NCBI GenBank assembly: GCA_010015655.1
Contig: ML976661.1
Coordinates: forward strand, 1,293,357 to 1,357,356
Direction of reading: 5' to 3'
DNA from: Bimuria novae-zelandiae CBS 107.79
Taxonomy: Eukaryota; Ascomycota; Dothideomycetes; Pleosporales; Didymosphaeriaceae
Length of the DNA stretch: 64,000 nucleotides
The stretch's first letter is position 1. Every line of letters begins with the position of its first letter. Both the position numbers and the translations under genes were made by a program. Positions 22,901-32,819 of the stretch are shown here, piece by piece. The notes under the pieces were generated by a model. That model was not told where the DNA came from, searched no databases, and saw only the letters and a program-made list of their open reading frames with translations.

Positions 22901-23275
22901 CTATAGAAGACTTAGACAAATTAGATAATATAGATAAGGAGATATTAGACTAGAACTTTACGCGCTGTTTTTTATAGTGCTCTTTTCTCCTATATTAAAA
23001 TACTAAGGCACTTTATTAATCTATTTCTGCTATATTATTAATAGAGTATTAATATGTTATCTAGTTCGAGCGCCTGCGTGGCTAAAGTAATAATTCTTAA
23101 TACTAAAATAGCTATTAAGATAGATATACTTAATACTAAACGCTAGAATAAGCTTTTGCGACATCTGTAGCGTCCAATAGTGGAACATAATAAGCTTAAA
23201 ACGGATAGATTAGATTTCCATGGATTTTGTGGATTTTGCATGGATGGATATCCAATCCATCCGTGAACATCACTG
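19929..23275 (+). mobile_element. Complete hAT DNA transposon, RIP-inactivated
   Basis: A 3.35-kb element with terminal inverted repeats. The left end begins CAGTAATGTCCATGGATGG. The reverse complement of the right end begins CAGTGATGTTCACGGATGG. Perfect 8-bp target duplications ATAGTATA lie at 19921-19928 and 23276-23283, the hAT signature. Both ends contain further GGATGGATTGGAT-type subterminal repeats in direct and inverted form. The transposase inside is heavily broken. Confidence 0.95.
20680..22970 (+). pseudogene. hAT transposase, RIP-mutated
   Basis: The decayed frame contains YGVLLKSTDKKTFTQFFLYK (about 20870-20930), in an N-terminal region that often holds a BED finger. Middle segments around 21240-21700 include a form of IRCIGHIFNLVAKALIFG. 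YTMAIVLDPTQGMDYIRS lies near 22380. The C-terminal dimerisation block is PIERAFSGAGNLITKPRNRLS at 22750-22840 (written here with Leu/Ile as read; first residues RIP-altered), then HHECMAS. This C-terminal block is diagnostic for hAT. Most stops are TAG/TAA at former Trp/Gln positions. The transposase would bind the terminal repeats and move the element. Confidence 0.85.
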
Positions 23276-23283
23276 ATAGTATA

Positions 23284-23847
23284 TATAACGAGTAGTAATA
23301 TTCTGCCTTATTTACTTCTTTAGAAGTATAAATACGCTTGTAGCTAGAAATTATAAGCTTTAAATATAAATAAAGTTATTATTATTTAAATAAAGTTAAA
23401 CTAACTATAATTGCCTTTATTAATTATTAATTAGTAAGTAGCTAGTTCTTAATATGTATAGAACATCTTATTAACGTGTTCATGACTATAAAGATGGCCC
23501 TATTAACGAGTGAACGAGATATACGCGTTACCTACCTATTATTAGAGAGATTAACGAAGCATGTATGTTTATAAAACTTAAAGTATTTTTAGTTCTACGC
23601 TATTATGTAAATTCTATTAAGTAAAGTGTAAATAAGTTAAGCATTACAGATTAGAAGCAAAAAATTTAAGTAGTAATTATAAAGTAATATATTCATAACT
23701 TGTTCTTAATATCAGATTAAAGGGTAATCTTAATAAGGTAGAATAATAATTAATTAATTAAGATTCTCTGTGTTATGCTCTCTGCTGATCTGAGAGATAA
23801 AAGACTTTTCTATATAACTATAAAAGATATTCCTTACTTTGTTATGG
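23284..23847. other. AT-rich DNA with decayed GAACNNGTT motifs
   Basis: No gene is recognised. Motifs related to the left-end array recur near 23450 (TAGAACATCTTATTAACGTG) and near 23695 (CATAACTTGTTCTTAA), again with 11-12 bp spacing. Confidence 0.4.
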
Positions 23848-23922
23848 AATGTATCTTAGGCAAGAGTGGAGAAATGTATCTTAATTAAGGGAGAAGGAAT
23901 ATATCTTAGGCAAGGGTATAGG
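23848..23922. repeat. Three 25-bp tandem repeats
   Basis: Three units of exactly 25 bp start at 23848, 23873 and 23898. Each begins AATGTATCTTA or AATATATCTTA and continues with a GCAAGRGTGGAG-like part. They lie at the left of the truncated gypsy element and could belong to its LTR or leader. Confidence 0.8.
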
Positions 23923-24212
23923 TGCGCTAGCCACCTTATAAGTGCGAGGGACTTTATAATTAGACACTTAACATAGTACTAACATAATTATAGTTGTCAC
24001 GAGAGCAACGAGCAAGATGTCTGAGGCCTAGGTAGGCTAGATTAATATACTGCGTTCGGTATCTACGTGTAGGTACAAGACGTTGGATAAGGAGAAAAGG
24101 TCCTCTCCCCCTTAACTAACGTGTGTAACAGGAACAATCGCTCGTCGACACGAGAACCCTTGGCCAGTCAAGACAGGATTCGAGATCATCCGAAAACCGA
24201 CACTCATCCGTA

Positions 24213-24293
24213 TCGGACCAATTTCGGATCTATCAGACCGATGGGGAACTACGAATCCGATTCGGACCTATTTCGGATCCATCAGACCGACGG
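24213..24293. repeat. 49-bp-period direct repeat of a 32-bp block
   Basis: The block TCGGACC(A/T)ATTTCGGAT followed by C/T, ATCAGACCGA, C/T and GG occurs at 24213-24244 and 24262-24293, with three mismatches. A nearby ORF of 65 codons (24121-24318) covers both but has no family resemblance. It is probably leader sequence of the gypsy element to the right. Confidence 0.7.
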
Positions 24294-24639
24294 TCAACCT
24301 ATGGCAGTTATGTGCTAGCTAGCCATCTGGGAAGAGGTGTATTTAGAGGAGCTTAGGGCCTTTGTAGTTTAGTACCTTTTCCGTATCCTTTCGTACCAGG
24401 CCTATAGGCACTTAATTTATTCGAGGCTACATTCTTATACACGCACTCCCACATGCCTTTGCTAAGAGATACGCTAATATTAATCCTTTAAGTAACCTAC
24501 GCTAATACATTATACGGAAAAGGTCGCTACCGCTAGTAACGGCTTTAAAGAATATCGCTATAAGAACGGAACGGACCCGCGTCGGCGCGTCCTTAGTTTT
24601 CTCTATAGGCAGGATTCTAGAGACCTCCTGCTAACTAAA

Positions 24640-27118
24640 GCCTTTAGGTTTAGAACTCCTAATTACAGACAAATTAGGTTAACTTTAAAAAAGTCGCGTA
24701 AAGTTGCGCTAAGGTAGAAAAGTAGTAACTACTAATAACTTATAGACTTAAAATTAAACGTTAATGTCTGCTTTAGCATTATTGAAAACGGCACGGTAGG
24801 CGGCCTGGAGTCAGACTTAGGGAGACCGTTAGCCACCCCTAGAACCTTTAAAGAGCGAAGAAGACGAAGAAAGCGATAATACTCTAGATAATCCTATTAT
24901 TAGACCCGAAGCTAATTTAGTTTAATCTGCTAACCTAGTAATAGCTCTTTAGAACTAATTGCGTTAAATGCAAGCACAACTAGAGCAATTAACTAAAGAA
25001 TCTTAAGCTAGGGACTAAGCCTAGCCTATAATTAAATCACCCTTGACAGCCCGCCGATACTAGTCCAAATCTCCCGCTACTATTATGGCAAAGCTATCCG
25101 AGCGAACTCCTAAGATAGAATCCCTAATTAATAAGAAAGAACCTACCTTTCCTTAATAATAAGCATTAATTAGGGACCGTCTCGAGATTAACGTAGATTA
25201 CTATCCGAGTAAACGCGCTTGCATGGCATTGGTGTGGGGACATACTTCTAGTACCGCTCGCGAATATTTGGAACCCCAGTACCTAGCTACTTCGGATACG
25301 TTACGGTTTAAGAATGCTGAGGAGATGATCAAACTACTATCATCCTTTATATCTGGCAACGAGGAAGCTGAGTACCAGACCACGTTCCAACGCTTAGAAA
25401 TAACCTCTAAGGAAACTTTCCCTGCCTTTAAGGCTAAGGTTATTAGTGCAGCAATCCGAGGCAGAGTTTATAAGGATAAATAGTCTCTATTCCTGTAGGA
25501 AAAGATAACACCATTCTTAAGGGCTCTAAACATAGGGTTCAAGCACCTGTAGAATAATTCCTTTAAGAAAATAGTGGCCTACCTAATAGCCTTTAACTCA
25601 GAAACGCGGAATGCACTAACAAGTCCCTTTACCTACTTTATAACTAGTACAAATTAACCTCTGCGTTAGAAGAACTATAAGGAAGAAATTCACCCTAGTA
25701 CCCTAACTAAGGTACTATATAGGCCTATTAAGGAATCTACTCCGAATGCGCCCTAAGACAGGATAGTCCCGCCGTCGCAACCTTTAATAATATAGATAAG
25801 TTCTAACACCTGCTATAACTATAAAAAGTTAGGACACTTTATTAGAGATTGCCCTCAACCCCGCGTCCGCGAGATCGGAGTGGAACTAGACTTTAATTAA
25901 GAATACGTTAATGCGGATAAGGAAGCATCTCTAGGAAACGAAGACGCCTAGGAAAAGCCTCCGCCCTAGGTATAAGCAAGTACGACCTTTCTAATATAGA
26001 TTTGTCGAAGTTGCTAAGAGGTCCTCACTTTCGAACCCCCCTCGTACTCTGTTCGAATGGGTACAGGATCTAACTTAATGCCCTTATTAATACTAGTGCC
26101 TAAGGTTTTCTTTTTATTAATTCTTAAATTATAGCTTCTTTATCTTAGTTACTTTATGTTCCTATCTAAAAACTATTATACCGCGTTATAGTTCGAGGGT
26201 TCTTAAATAAGATTCGTGCCCTAGTAGACCGATACATTCGTTTGCATATAAGGATAGATAGGCGAACGATCCGCAACTGCCCCTTTGTAGTAATAGACTT
26301 AGGAACACAGGACTACATCTTAGGACTCTAATAGCTTAAGCGCTTTAAGCTTTAATTAGATACGGAGCAGAATTGGATCTTATGGCTAGCAAAGTATCCT
26401 AAGACCTACGATCCCTCTAAAACTATCTTAATGTAGCTAGAATAGCTAATTCGGAACTTAGAGGTGTAGTAAGATATTTGTCGCCGGGATATCCTATAGG
26501 AACAGGAACAATATTAGATAAAGAACAGCCCCACAGTTAATTGCATTAAGGGCCTCATTTAACTGCCTCATCCTCTCCCTCCAAGTAGGAAGACAGTACC
26601 CCTAATTTCTTAGGATCCCGCTCTAAAACCTGCCCGTTCCGCATCCGCTCCGCAGGCGATGCAGATGCCCACAATTGCTCTTATCTTAGCAAACGCCTTT
26701 CACTTTAATATAAAAAAGCTAGTTAACGAATTCTTTACTACTTCTCTGTACGAAATCGAACGCCTATTAGACTATATACAAACTTAACGCCACGCTAAAG
26801 ATCCTAAGAATGCTCGTCTTATTAAAGAATAACTTCCCTAGATATACCGTTAGTATTAGGATGTGTTTAGCAAGACTGCGGCCGATAAGCTACCCCCGCG
26901 CTAACTATATAACTATAAGATTGTGCTCACCGAACCCCTTCCAAACAACTACAGTCCTCTATATAAATCTAGTCTGGAAGAACTAGAGGCTATTAAAAAG
27001 TACGTTCTGGAACATCTTTAAAAGGGATTTATTAAGCATAGTCGAAGCCCTTTCGCGTCTCCCATCCTTTGTGTACGAAAGCTAAACGGAGATTTTCGAA
27101 TATGTGTGGACTACCGCA
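24640..27118 (+). pseudogene. Truncated Ty3/gypsy gag-pol, RIP-mutated
   Basis: This is a decayed gypsy gag followed by the start of pol. Gag is most readable at 25223-25483 (CMALVWGHTSSTAREYLEPQ...). A zinc knuckle at about 25811-25852 reads CYNYKKLGHFIRDC, with the second Cys changed to Tyr. A protease-like stretch follows at about 26050-26350. The RT N-terminus reads [20 protein letters not shown], then FRICVDYR, and ends abruptly at about 27118. Beyond this the sequence is GC-rich and unrelated, so palm, RNase H, integrase and 3' LTR are all missing. The 5' boundary was not fixed; a 5' LTR may lie in 23.8-24.1 kb. Confidence 0.87.
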
Positions 27119-27687
27119 GAGTAAGAGCAAAGGGGCGCCCGAGTGGACGGGGTATGTAGATGGTGGGGTGGGGAAGCCTGGGTTGCAGGTGAGGGTGGAG
27201 GCGTTTGGGAATAGTAGGGTTGAGGGGGATGCGGTGAGGAGGGTGCAGTGTGAGTGGTGGAGAGATGAGGTGAGGGCGGCGAGGCTGGAGAAGTAGGTAG
27301 TGGCTATCAAGGGGTACAAATCTGAGCTTGATCTTGATACCTTTGGTGCTGCTTTGAGGATCGATGATATGGTATGTGAAGTTACATAACACTCACGTAG
27401 AAATGGTGGGGTTTTCCGGCGGTGGATGATGGTGCAGCTCGTGGGCGGTCTGGCGGTCAATGTGTACGCTCTGTGCGTGCAAAATTCCAGCCTTGATCCG
27501 TACCACAGGGGAGGAAGAACGGCGTATGCGTTCTTGGCATTTCATGTGTTCACTTCGATGGTACACTTGGTAAGGCTGAACCACCGGGCGCTGCGGGCCG
27601 TGGCCACCGCTTTTGAGTGGGCGGCAGAAAAAGTTGGCCCCGCGTTCGCGCGTCTGGGACCCCGCCACACACCGACACCAACACACA
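27119..27687. other. GC-rich upstream region of DPH1 with a possible gene fragment
   Basis: From 27119 the composition changes sharply. Frame 27119-27390 reads as plausible coding ([28 protein letters not shown], a stop, then KGYKSELDLDTFGAALRIDD), but I do not recognise the family. It could be the 3' end of a neighbouring gene cut off by the gypsy insertion. The rest, to 27687, should contain the DPH1 promoter and 5' leader. An ORF at 27426-27731 overlaps the DPH1 start in another frame and is not supported as a gene. Confidence 0.4.
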
Positions 27688-29179
27688 ATGGAGGACGACA
27701 GAGCCCAGACGAACCTGGGACCGCAAGCTGAAGAGGCTGTGCCGGATGCTGTGCCGGATGCGGTGCCCAAGCAGCCCAGACGCCGCTTCGTGGGCAGGAA
27801 GGCGGCGACAGAGGCGAGCACCAGGCCAGATGTGACGGCCAACATCGAAGACTCTTCGGCGATACAAGGTGTGAGACAGCCCCAGACACGCTGTTCCATG
27901 CCCCAAACCCCTCCGTACGAGAAGCTAACAAGAGGATGCAGTGGCCCAGCCTCGTCGCACCGCCCGCGCGTTGAACTCGATTCCCGACGCGATCCTCCAC
28001 GATGCAGACATCAACGAAGCCATCGCCCTCCTCCCGCCCAACTACAACTTCGAGATGCACAAATGCATCCATCGCATCCGTTCTTCGGGCGCAAAGTCCA
28101 TCGCCCTGCAGTTCCCGGAAGGCCTGCTACTCTTCGCGACCACCATCTCCGACATCCTCACGCGCTTCTGCCCCGGCACGACGACGCTGATCATGGGCGA
28201 CGTGACGTACGGCGCATGCTGCATCGATGATTTCACAGCGCGGGCCCTCGGATGCGACTTGCTCATACACTATGCCCACAGCTGTCTGATACCGGTGGCG
28301 GTAACCAAGATCGCGACGCTCTACATCTTCGTCGCGATCGGCATCGACACGCAGCACCTGATGAACACGATAACACAAAATTTCCCAACCGGGAAGACAA
28401 TCGCCCTCGTCGGCACCATCCAGTTCAACGCCACCATCCACGGCATCGTCTCCGTCCTCAAGCGCGAAGGCTACAACGCCATCGTCCCGCAGATCGCGCC
28501 GCTGTCGAAAGGAGAAATTCTCGGCTGCACTTCGCCCTCCATGGCGATCAAGGCGGGCCAGTTCGACGCCCGAGGGAGGGAAGAGCCGGTGCCGGACTTA
28601 TTACTCTACCTAGGCGACGGCCGCTTCCATCTAGAGTCAGCCATGATCGCGAACCCCTCGCTGCCCGCCTACCGCTACGATCCGTACTCGCGCCGCCTGA
28701 CCCACGAAACATACCAGCACTCCGACCTGTACTCGCTGCGCCGGACCGCTATACTGACTGCGCGGAAGGGGCGCACCTGGGGCATCATCCTCGGCTCGCT
28801 CGGCCGCCAGGGAAACCCGCACACCCTTACGCTCATCGAGAACGAGCTCAAGCGACAAGGGCTCAAGTCGATTAATCTTCTCCTGTCAGAGATTTTCCCG
28901 GGGAAGCTGGCCATGATGGACGACGTGGATGCTTGGGTGCAGATTGCGTGTCCGCGGCTGAGCATCGATTGGGGGTATGCCTTTCCAAAGCCGCTGTTGA
29001 GTCCATATGAAGCGCTCGTTGCGCTGGGCGTGAGGGATGCGCCGTGGTTGGATGAGGAAGTTGGGGAGAGGGAGGCGAGAAGGAATTTGTATCCTATGGA
29101 CTTTTATGCGAGGGAGGGGTTGGGGAGGACGACGGAGGGGCATGTTAGGGCTGAGGTGGAGGTTAGGGGGGTGAGCTGA
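27688..29179 (+). CDS. DPH1: Diphthamide biosynthesis protein 1 (ACP transferase subunit)
   Basis: DPH1 with DPH2 transfers the 3-amino-3-carboxypropyl group of S-adenosylmethionine to a histidine of elongation factor 2, the first step of diphthamide formation in the cytosol. Two exons are inferred: 27688-27868 and 27942-29179. The 73-nt intron (27869-27941) has a GTGTGAG donor, GCTAAC branch site and CAG acceptor, and joins ..EDSSAIQ to VAQPRR. The product is about 472 residues, normal for the family. All three iron-sulfur Cys sites are present: DVTYGACC (153/154), GCTSP (256) and [10 protein letters not shown] (397). GDGRFHLES and YRYDPYS are also conserved. There is no premature stop and no sign of RIP. 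After SCLIPV the usual Asp is Ala (residue 180). A gypsy fragment ends 570 bp upstream. The N-terminal 60 residues are low-complexity but end in the conserved RRRFVGRK. Confidence 0.95.
27869..27941 (+). other. DPH1: Intron of DPH1
   Basis: This 73-nt phase-1 intron is supported by GTGTGAG at the 5' end, GCTAACAAG as branch site, and GCAG at the 3' end. Without it the conserved N-terminal RRRFVGRK segment would be out of frame with the enzyme body. Confidence 0.88.
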
Positions 29180-29525
29180 GGGGGGGAAAACTGCATAGGT
29201 CGGCGTTGGTGGTGCGCACTGAAAGGCTTCAGAACATTCCGGACTAGGTTAATAGTATTTGCTTAGAGCGGAATCTATTGTCTAAATGGCAGATACATGG
29301 CTAGTCACACCGCTGAGCATTCGCTCACTTGCAAGAAGTACAGCCACACGGACAACTACTTCCTTTAGATTCCCAGCCATGTCTAACGCGTGCGAGGGAG
29401 AATATATGAGAGAGGTCCAGAGACCTACCAATCGCCTGCCGTCGACCCGGCCGCCTGTCCAGATCCTATGCATCATGTGGCGCCAAAAGGATGGCACCCC
29501 CTCTTCTGGCTGAAGCCTTAGCACA
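29180..29525. other. DPH1 3' flank, no gene seen
   Basis: The sequence is of normal composition and should include the DPH1 terminator. Overlapping ORFs of 75-80 codons on both strands (29282-29524) have no family resemblance, and I do not support them as genes. Confidence 0.4.
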
Positions 29526-30080
29526 GCACTGCAAACTTAGCGCAGACAAGGAGGTGGGAGGGCGCTATATATCTGGACCGGTGAACACCCTGGTCAGATT
29601 TCTAGTTTGTGTCGTGTACACTGCAATTTCTAGCGCGAACGAGGAGGTATGGTGGTAAAGAAGGAGGCCTGGGGTTATTCGTCGAGTGATAGTATGTTCC
29701 GGGGTTTCTTTTACCACGATCAATGAATGATCTGAACAGATCGTGCGGATGTTTCAGACCCAATTACAACCCCGCCTACACTGCAATTTTAACACAGACG
29801 AGGAGGTAGGTAGAGCATGTATCTCGAGTAGATTGGTTAGGTCCTGCGTATTTCTGCACATTAGAAATCAGCAACAACACGGCAACAGTAACACCACTGC
29901 AATCTTAGCGCAGATGAGGAGGCAGGTAAAAGATGTTTCTCGAGCTAATTGGCCAAGCTCTGTCTAATTCTAAACGATGCAATTGTACGCGGTGCCTGCT
30001 TGAGTGCAAAGACCCGAACACCAGGGCAGCAGTGGTGATAAATCGCCAAGCAACCACTGCAATTGTAGCATAGACGAGCA
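29526..30080 (+). repeat. Five dispersed copies of a 31-bp CACTGCAA repeat
   Basis: Copies begin at 29526, 29619, 29779, 29895 and 30056, all on the same strand. The consensus is CACTGCAATTTTAGCGCAGA followed by CGAGGAGGTAGG. The copies at 29779 and 29895 stay alike for about 60 bp, including ATGT(A/T)TCTCGAG and ATTGG. The intervals of about 93-161 bp are irregular. The array occupies the place where the missing N-terminal half of the APH-like gene would be expected. No gene is recognised between the copies. Confidence 0.8.
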
Positions 30081-30254
30081 ATTACAAACAAATATGTGAC
30101 ATTAAAGTGGGGTTTCAAAGGTTCCTTTAAAAAAGGGAGGGAGAGCGCTGGAGCAAATATATCGCACGCAGTGAACTACACCTCAGGAGTTGGTTTCTAT
30201 GGTTTCAATGGGATTATAGAGTTGTGTTGAGTAGGGAAGCTTTCCAGAACAGAA

Positions 30255-31290
30255 ATGATGCAGGCCATCTTCCCCATTCTCTATCGACAAATCGCCGACT
30301 TTCACCTACAACTATACCAGCTGGACTTTACTGCTATTGGCGCGCTGTCAATTGGAGACGACGATAGAATCGTGGAGCACGCTAGACCGTTGACCCTTAA
30401 GATGCAGGAAATCGAGACCCACAGCGGAGTGAAACTCGCGGGTAAGAAGGACTTCATGCCGCACTCACATAGTACTAACTCGTACCCTGCAAGCTTGTGA
30501 AAACCAGTTCTCGTCAGCTACAGAGTTCTTTAATTACGTTGCCCAACAAGATCTTCAGCACTTGCATGGGCAAGCTAACTCAGTCGACGACACTGCAGAT
30601 GCCGAAGCCAAACTTGTCTTTCGCCATCAGCTCCTTGCGAACATCCCCCAATTCGTCCGCCGTGATCAAGATCTCGGCCCCTTCAAGCTGGCATGCGATG
30701 ACATGTGCTACGGAAATATGCTGGTCAACAATCCGCAGGATTTGAACATCCTCGCCGTGATCGACTGGGAATAGACAAACATAGTGCCTGCCCAGATGTC
30801 CCAGTCGCCGCCGCAATGGCTTATGATTCGGAAACAAGCCGATTGGTCTAGTTGCGATAGCGACGAGTTCGACTGATACAATCACCTGCTCAGTCTTTAC
30901 CTCGATGAGATGAACAAACTAGAGTCTCGCAGGAACATAAACACAGAGGACAGCCTGTCGCGCCTCATGCGTCAATCGATGTCAGACGGCAAGTTCTGGT
31001 TCCATGCGCTCATTGAGTCATGCTATGACGCCGACTACTCCCCTCCCTGGAAAGCCCTTCGAAAGTTGATTCCAAATGTAGATAAGCGTGGCCATCTACC
31101 CGAACCGTACAGGCGGGCTTTTGTTGATGATAAGCTTGCAGATTTGGCCACGTACAACAGGTCGAGGAAAGAAATGCAGGCTGAAAAGGATGCTGAGAAT
31201 AACCGGAAGGAGCGAGAGTTGGACGACGCCATCCGCAGGATCCTGGCAAAGGAACCTGACAATTTCCTAGCTTTGAAACTGGCTAGTTAG
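30255..31290 (+). pseudogene. APH-like phosphotransferase pseudogene, N-terminus missing
   Basis: This is the C-terminal two thirds of a fungal APH/choline-kinase-like protein, a protein-kinase fold usually of unknown substrate. Visible segments are YRQIADFHLQLYQLDF, PLTLKMQEIE, QDLQHLHGQANSVDD, FKLACDDMCYGNMLV (catalytic loop: family HxD-like Asp, then Asn) and VIDWE (metal-binding Asp). A good intron lies at 30442-30493 (GTAAGA, TACTAAC, AAG) and joins the frame in phase 1. Two stops inactivate it: TAG 30772-30774, where the family has Trp after DWE, and TGA 30874-30876, a likely former CGA Arg. Both are C-to-T type. The rest reads open to TAG 31288. Upstream of 30255 the frame closes at once and no kinase N-lobe exists, so the gene was truncated before or while it decayed. 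Confidence 0.87.
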
Positions 31291-31947
31291 AGGGGTATTA
31301 TCGTATAAGTACTAGTGATTATTAAACTTGTTAACAATCAAGCGGCTTGTAAGCGCTTAATTAATAGCTTAATAATTATTAATCCTATTAAGTTAAGCTT
31401 GCTCATACTAATTTATTAGTAATTTAAGCTAAAAAAAGTTAGCTTAATTAAGGTAGCGCGTAAGGCTACTTATTTTATAATAAAAGTAATTTTATAATAG
31501 GTTTTTAGTAGTATAGTTATTATAGTACTTTTTTATATACTAATTAATTACTATCTTTTTCTTTATCTAAACTATCGCTAAAAATATACTACCTTTAATA
31601 ATAAATTAGATAAAAGTCTTAGTTTAAATTTTTATAAAGTTAGTATTATTTTTTTGTATTTTTAGTAAGGCGCTTTTACTTAGGGAGGCAGGTAGTTATC
31701 TTAACTTTTATAATACTATACTCCCTCTACTAGCCCCCTAAATAACCTATTATAAAAAGTAAATAGTATATTAATGCCTCTTACGTAATCGCGTATAGTT
31801 AGTACTTTAATAGCCTCTAAGAGCCTTATATAGGCTCTTATACGCCTTCTAATAAATAATATATAATACTAAAACTTATACTTTATATTATAATTTAATA
31901 TTACGTTATTCTTTTGCTCCTATTACCCTCATTATATTATTACTACT
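31291..31947. other. AT-rich DNA, nothing recognised
   Basis: The composition drops abruptly to RIP-like AT-rich DNA just after the APH-like pseudogene. I recognise no gene or structured repeat. It is probably the 5' part of the repeat whose ORF starts at 31948. Confidence 0.4.
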
Positions 31948-32173
31948 ATGCCTCCAAAGAAACGCGTTAAATTCTTTACTACTTATAGTACTATTAATTA
32001 TCCTATACCTATTAATAGTTAGCTATTACTATTACTATTATATCTATTACCTTATAAAGCTCTCGTAGAGGCGTTTTAGGCTTTAACTTTTAAGTTATTA
32101 CTACGCAAGTTATAGCCTAAAAACGCTATTATTATACCTACTAAAGGTAATAAAAGGGTAATAGTAGCCTTTT
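31948..32173 (+). pseudogene. Left part of a split ORF, possibly hAT-like transposase
   Basis: An ATG at 31948 begins MPPKKRVKFFTTYSTINYPI and reads on through stops at former Gln/Arg/Trp codons until the gypsy LTR at 32174. The right part resumes at 44674. The family call rests only on the finger-like segment in the right part. The basic start MPPKKR would suit a nuclear DNA-binding protein. Confidence 0.4.
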
Positions 32174-32650
32174 TGTTACGAGCTCAGGGGACCCGGAGAG
32201 TGACACGACCACAGACGAAGATAAATAGGGGGAGGCAGAGGAGGTTGTGCTATAACTAGCCCGTAAGGACTCGCAGGGTCGCTTATATTAGCTAGGATTA
32301 CGTAACTCTAATCTAATAGTAGCTTTAGATTAAGGTAATCCGCTAAGAGCTTCGAACTACGGTAATCCGCTAAGGGGGCTAGATTACCTAGAGATAAAGG
32401 AAAAAATAGACTAGTATATAGTATAGTAGATTCTCCTATATTATTTCCTCTCTTATAGTTAACTTATATATCTTCTGTGCGAGTACGTTCTCCTATATAA
32501 ACTAATAGTTATCTTATTTTATTATAAGATTAGATTATTTAGCCTCGCGCTAAGTGTCATATTAACTTATACTATTAAATAATTTATAAAGTACTATAAT
32601 ACCTTACTGCCTTAACTTAGATTAGAATAAGATGTAAACGCCTTATAATA
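32174..32650 (+). repeat. 5' LTR of the gypsy element
   Basis: The LTR begins TGTTACGAGCTCAGGGGACC and ends ATAATA (TAACA mutated by RIP). It includes the direct pair GGTAATCCGCTAAG at about 32335 and 32370. Related LTRs lie at 44197-44673 and 57378-57824. Confidence 0.9.
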
Positions 32651-32819
32651 CTTTAACTACCTTATAGTATAATAGTAGAACCTAGTTTAACTACTATAGC
32701 TTTAGTACCTAAGGAAAAGACCCTAAGGGAAATAGTTATTAAATAAGTAGCTTAGATAACCTAGCAATAAGAAATTATTAACTAGATAAGCAAGAAGATA
32801 AGTAAATAAAAAAATATAA

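Noticed and set aside
24121..24318. 65-codon ORF as a gene
   Set aside because: It spans the two direct repeats of the presumed gypsy leader and has no similarity to a known family.
27393..28072. Several overlapping minus- and plus-strand ORFs of 100-205 codons over DPH1 and its leader
   Set aside because: They are shadows of the GC-rich DPH1 gene; none shows family similarity, and the spliced DPH1 model explains the region.
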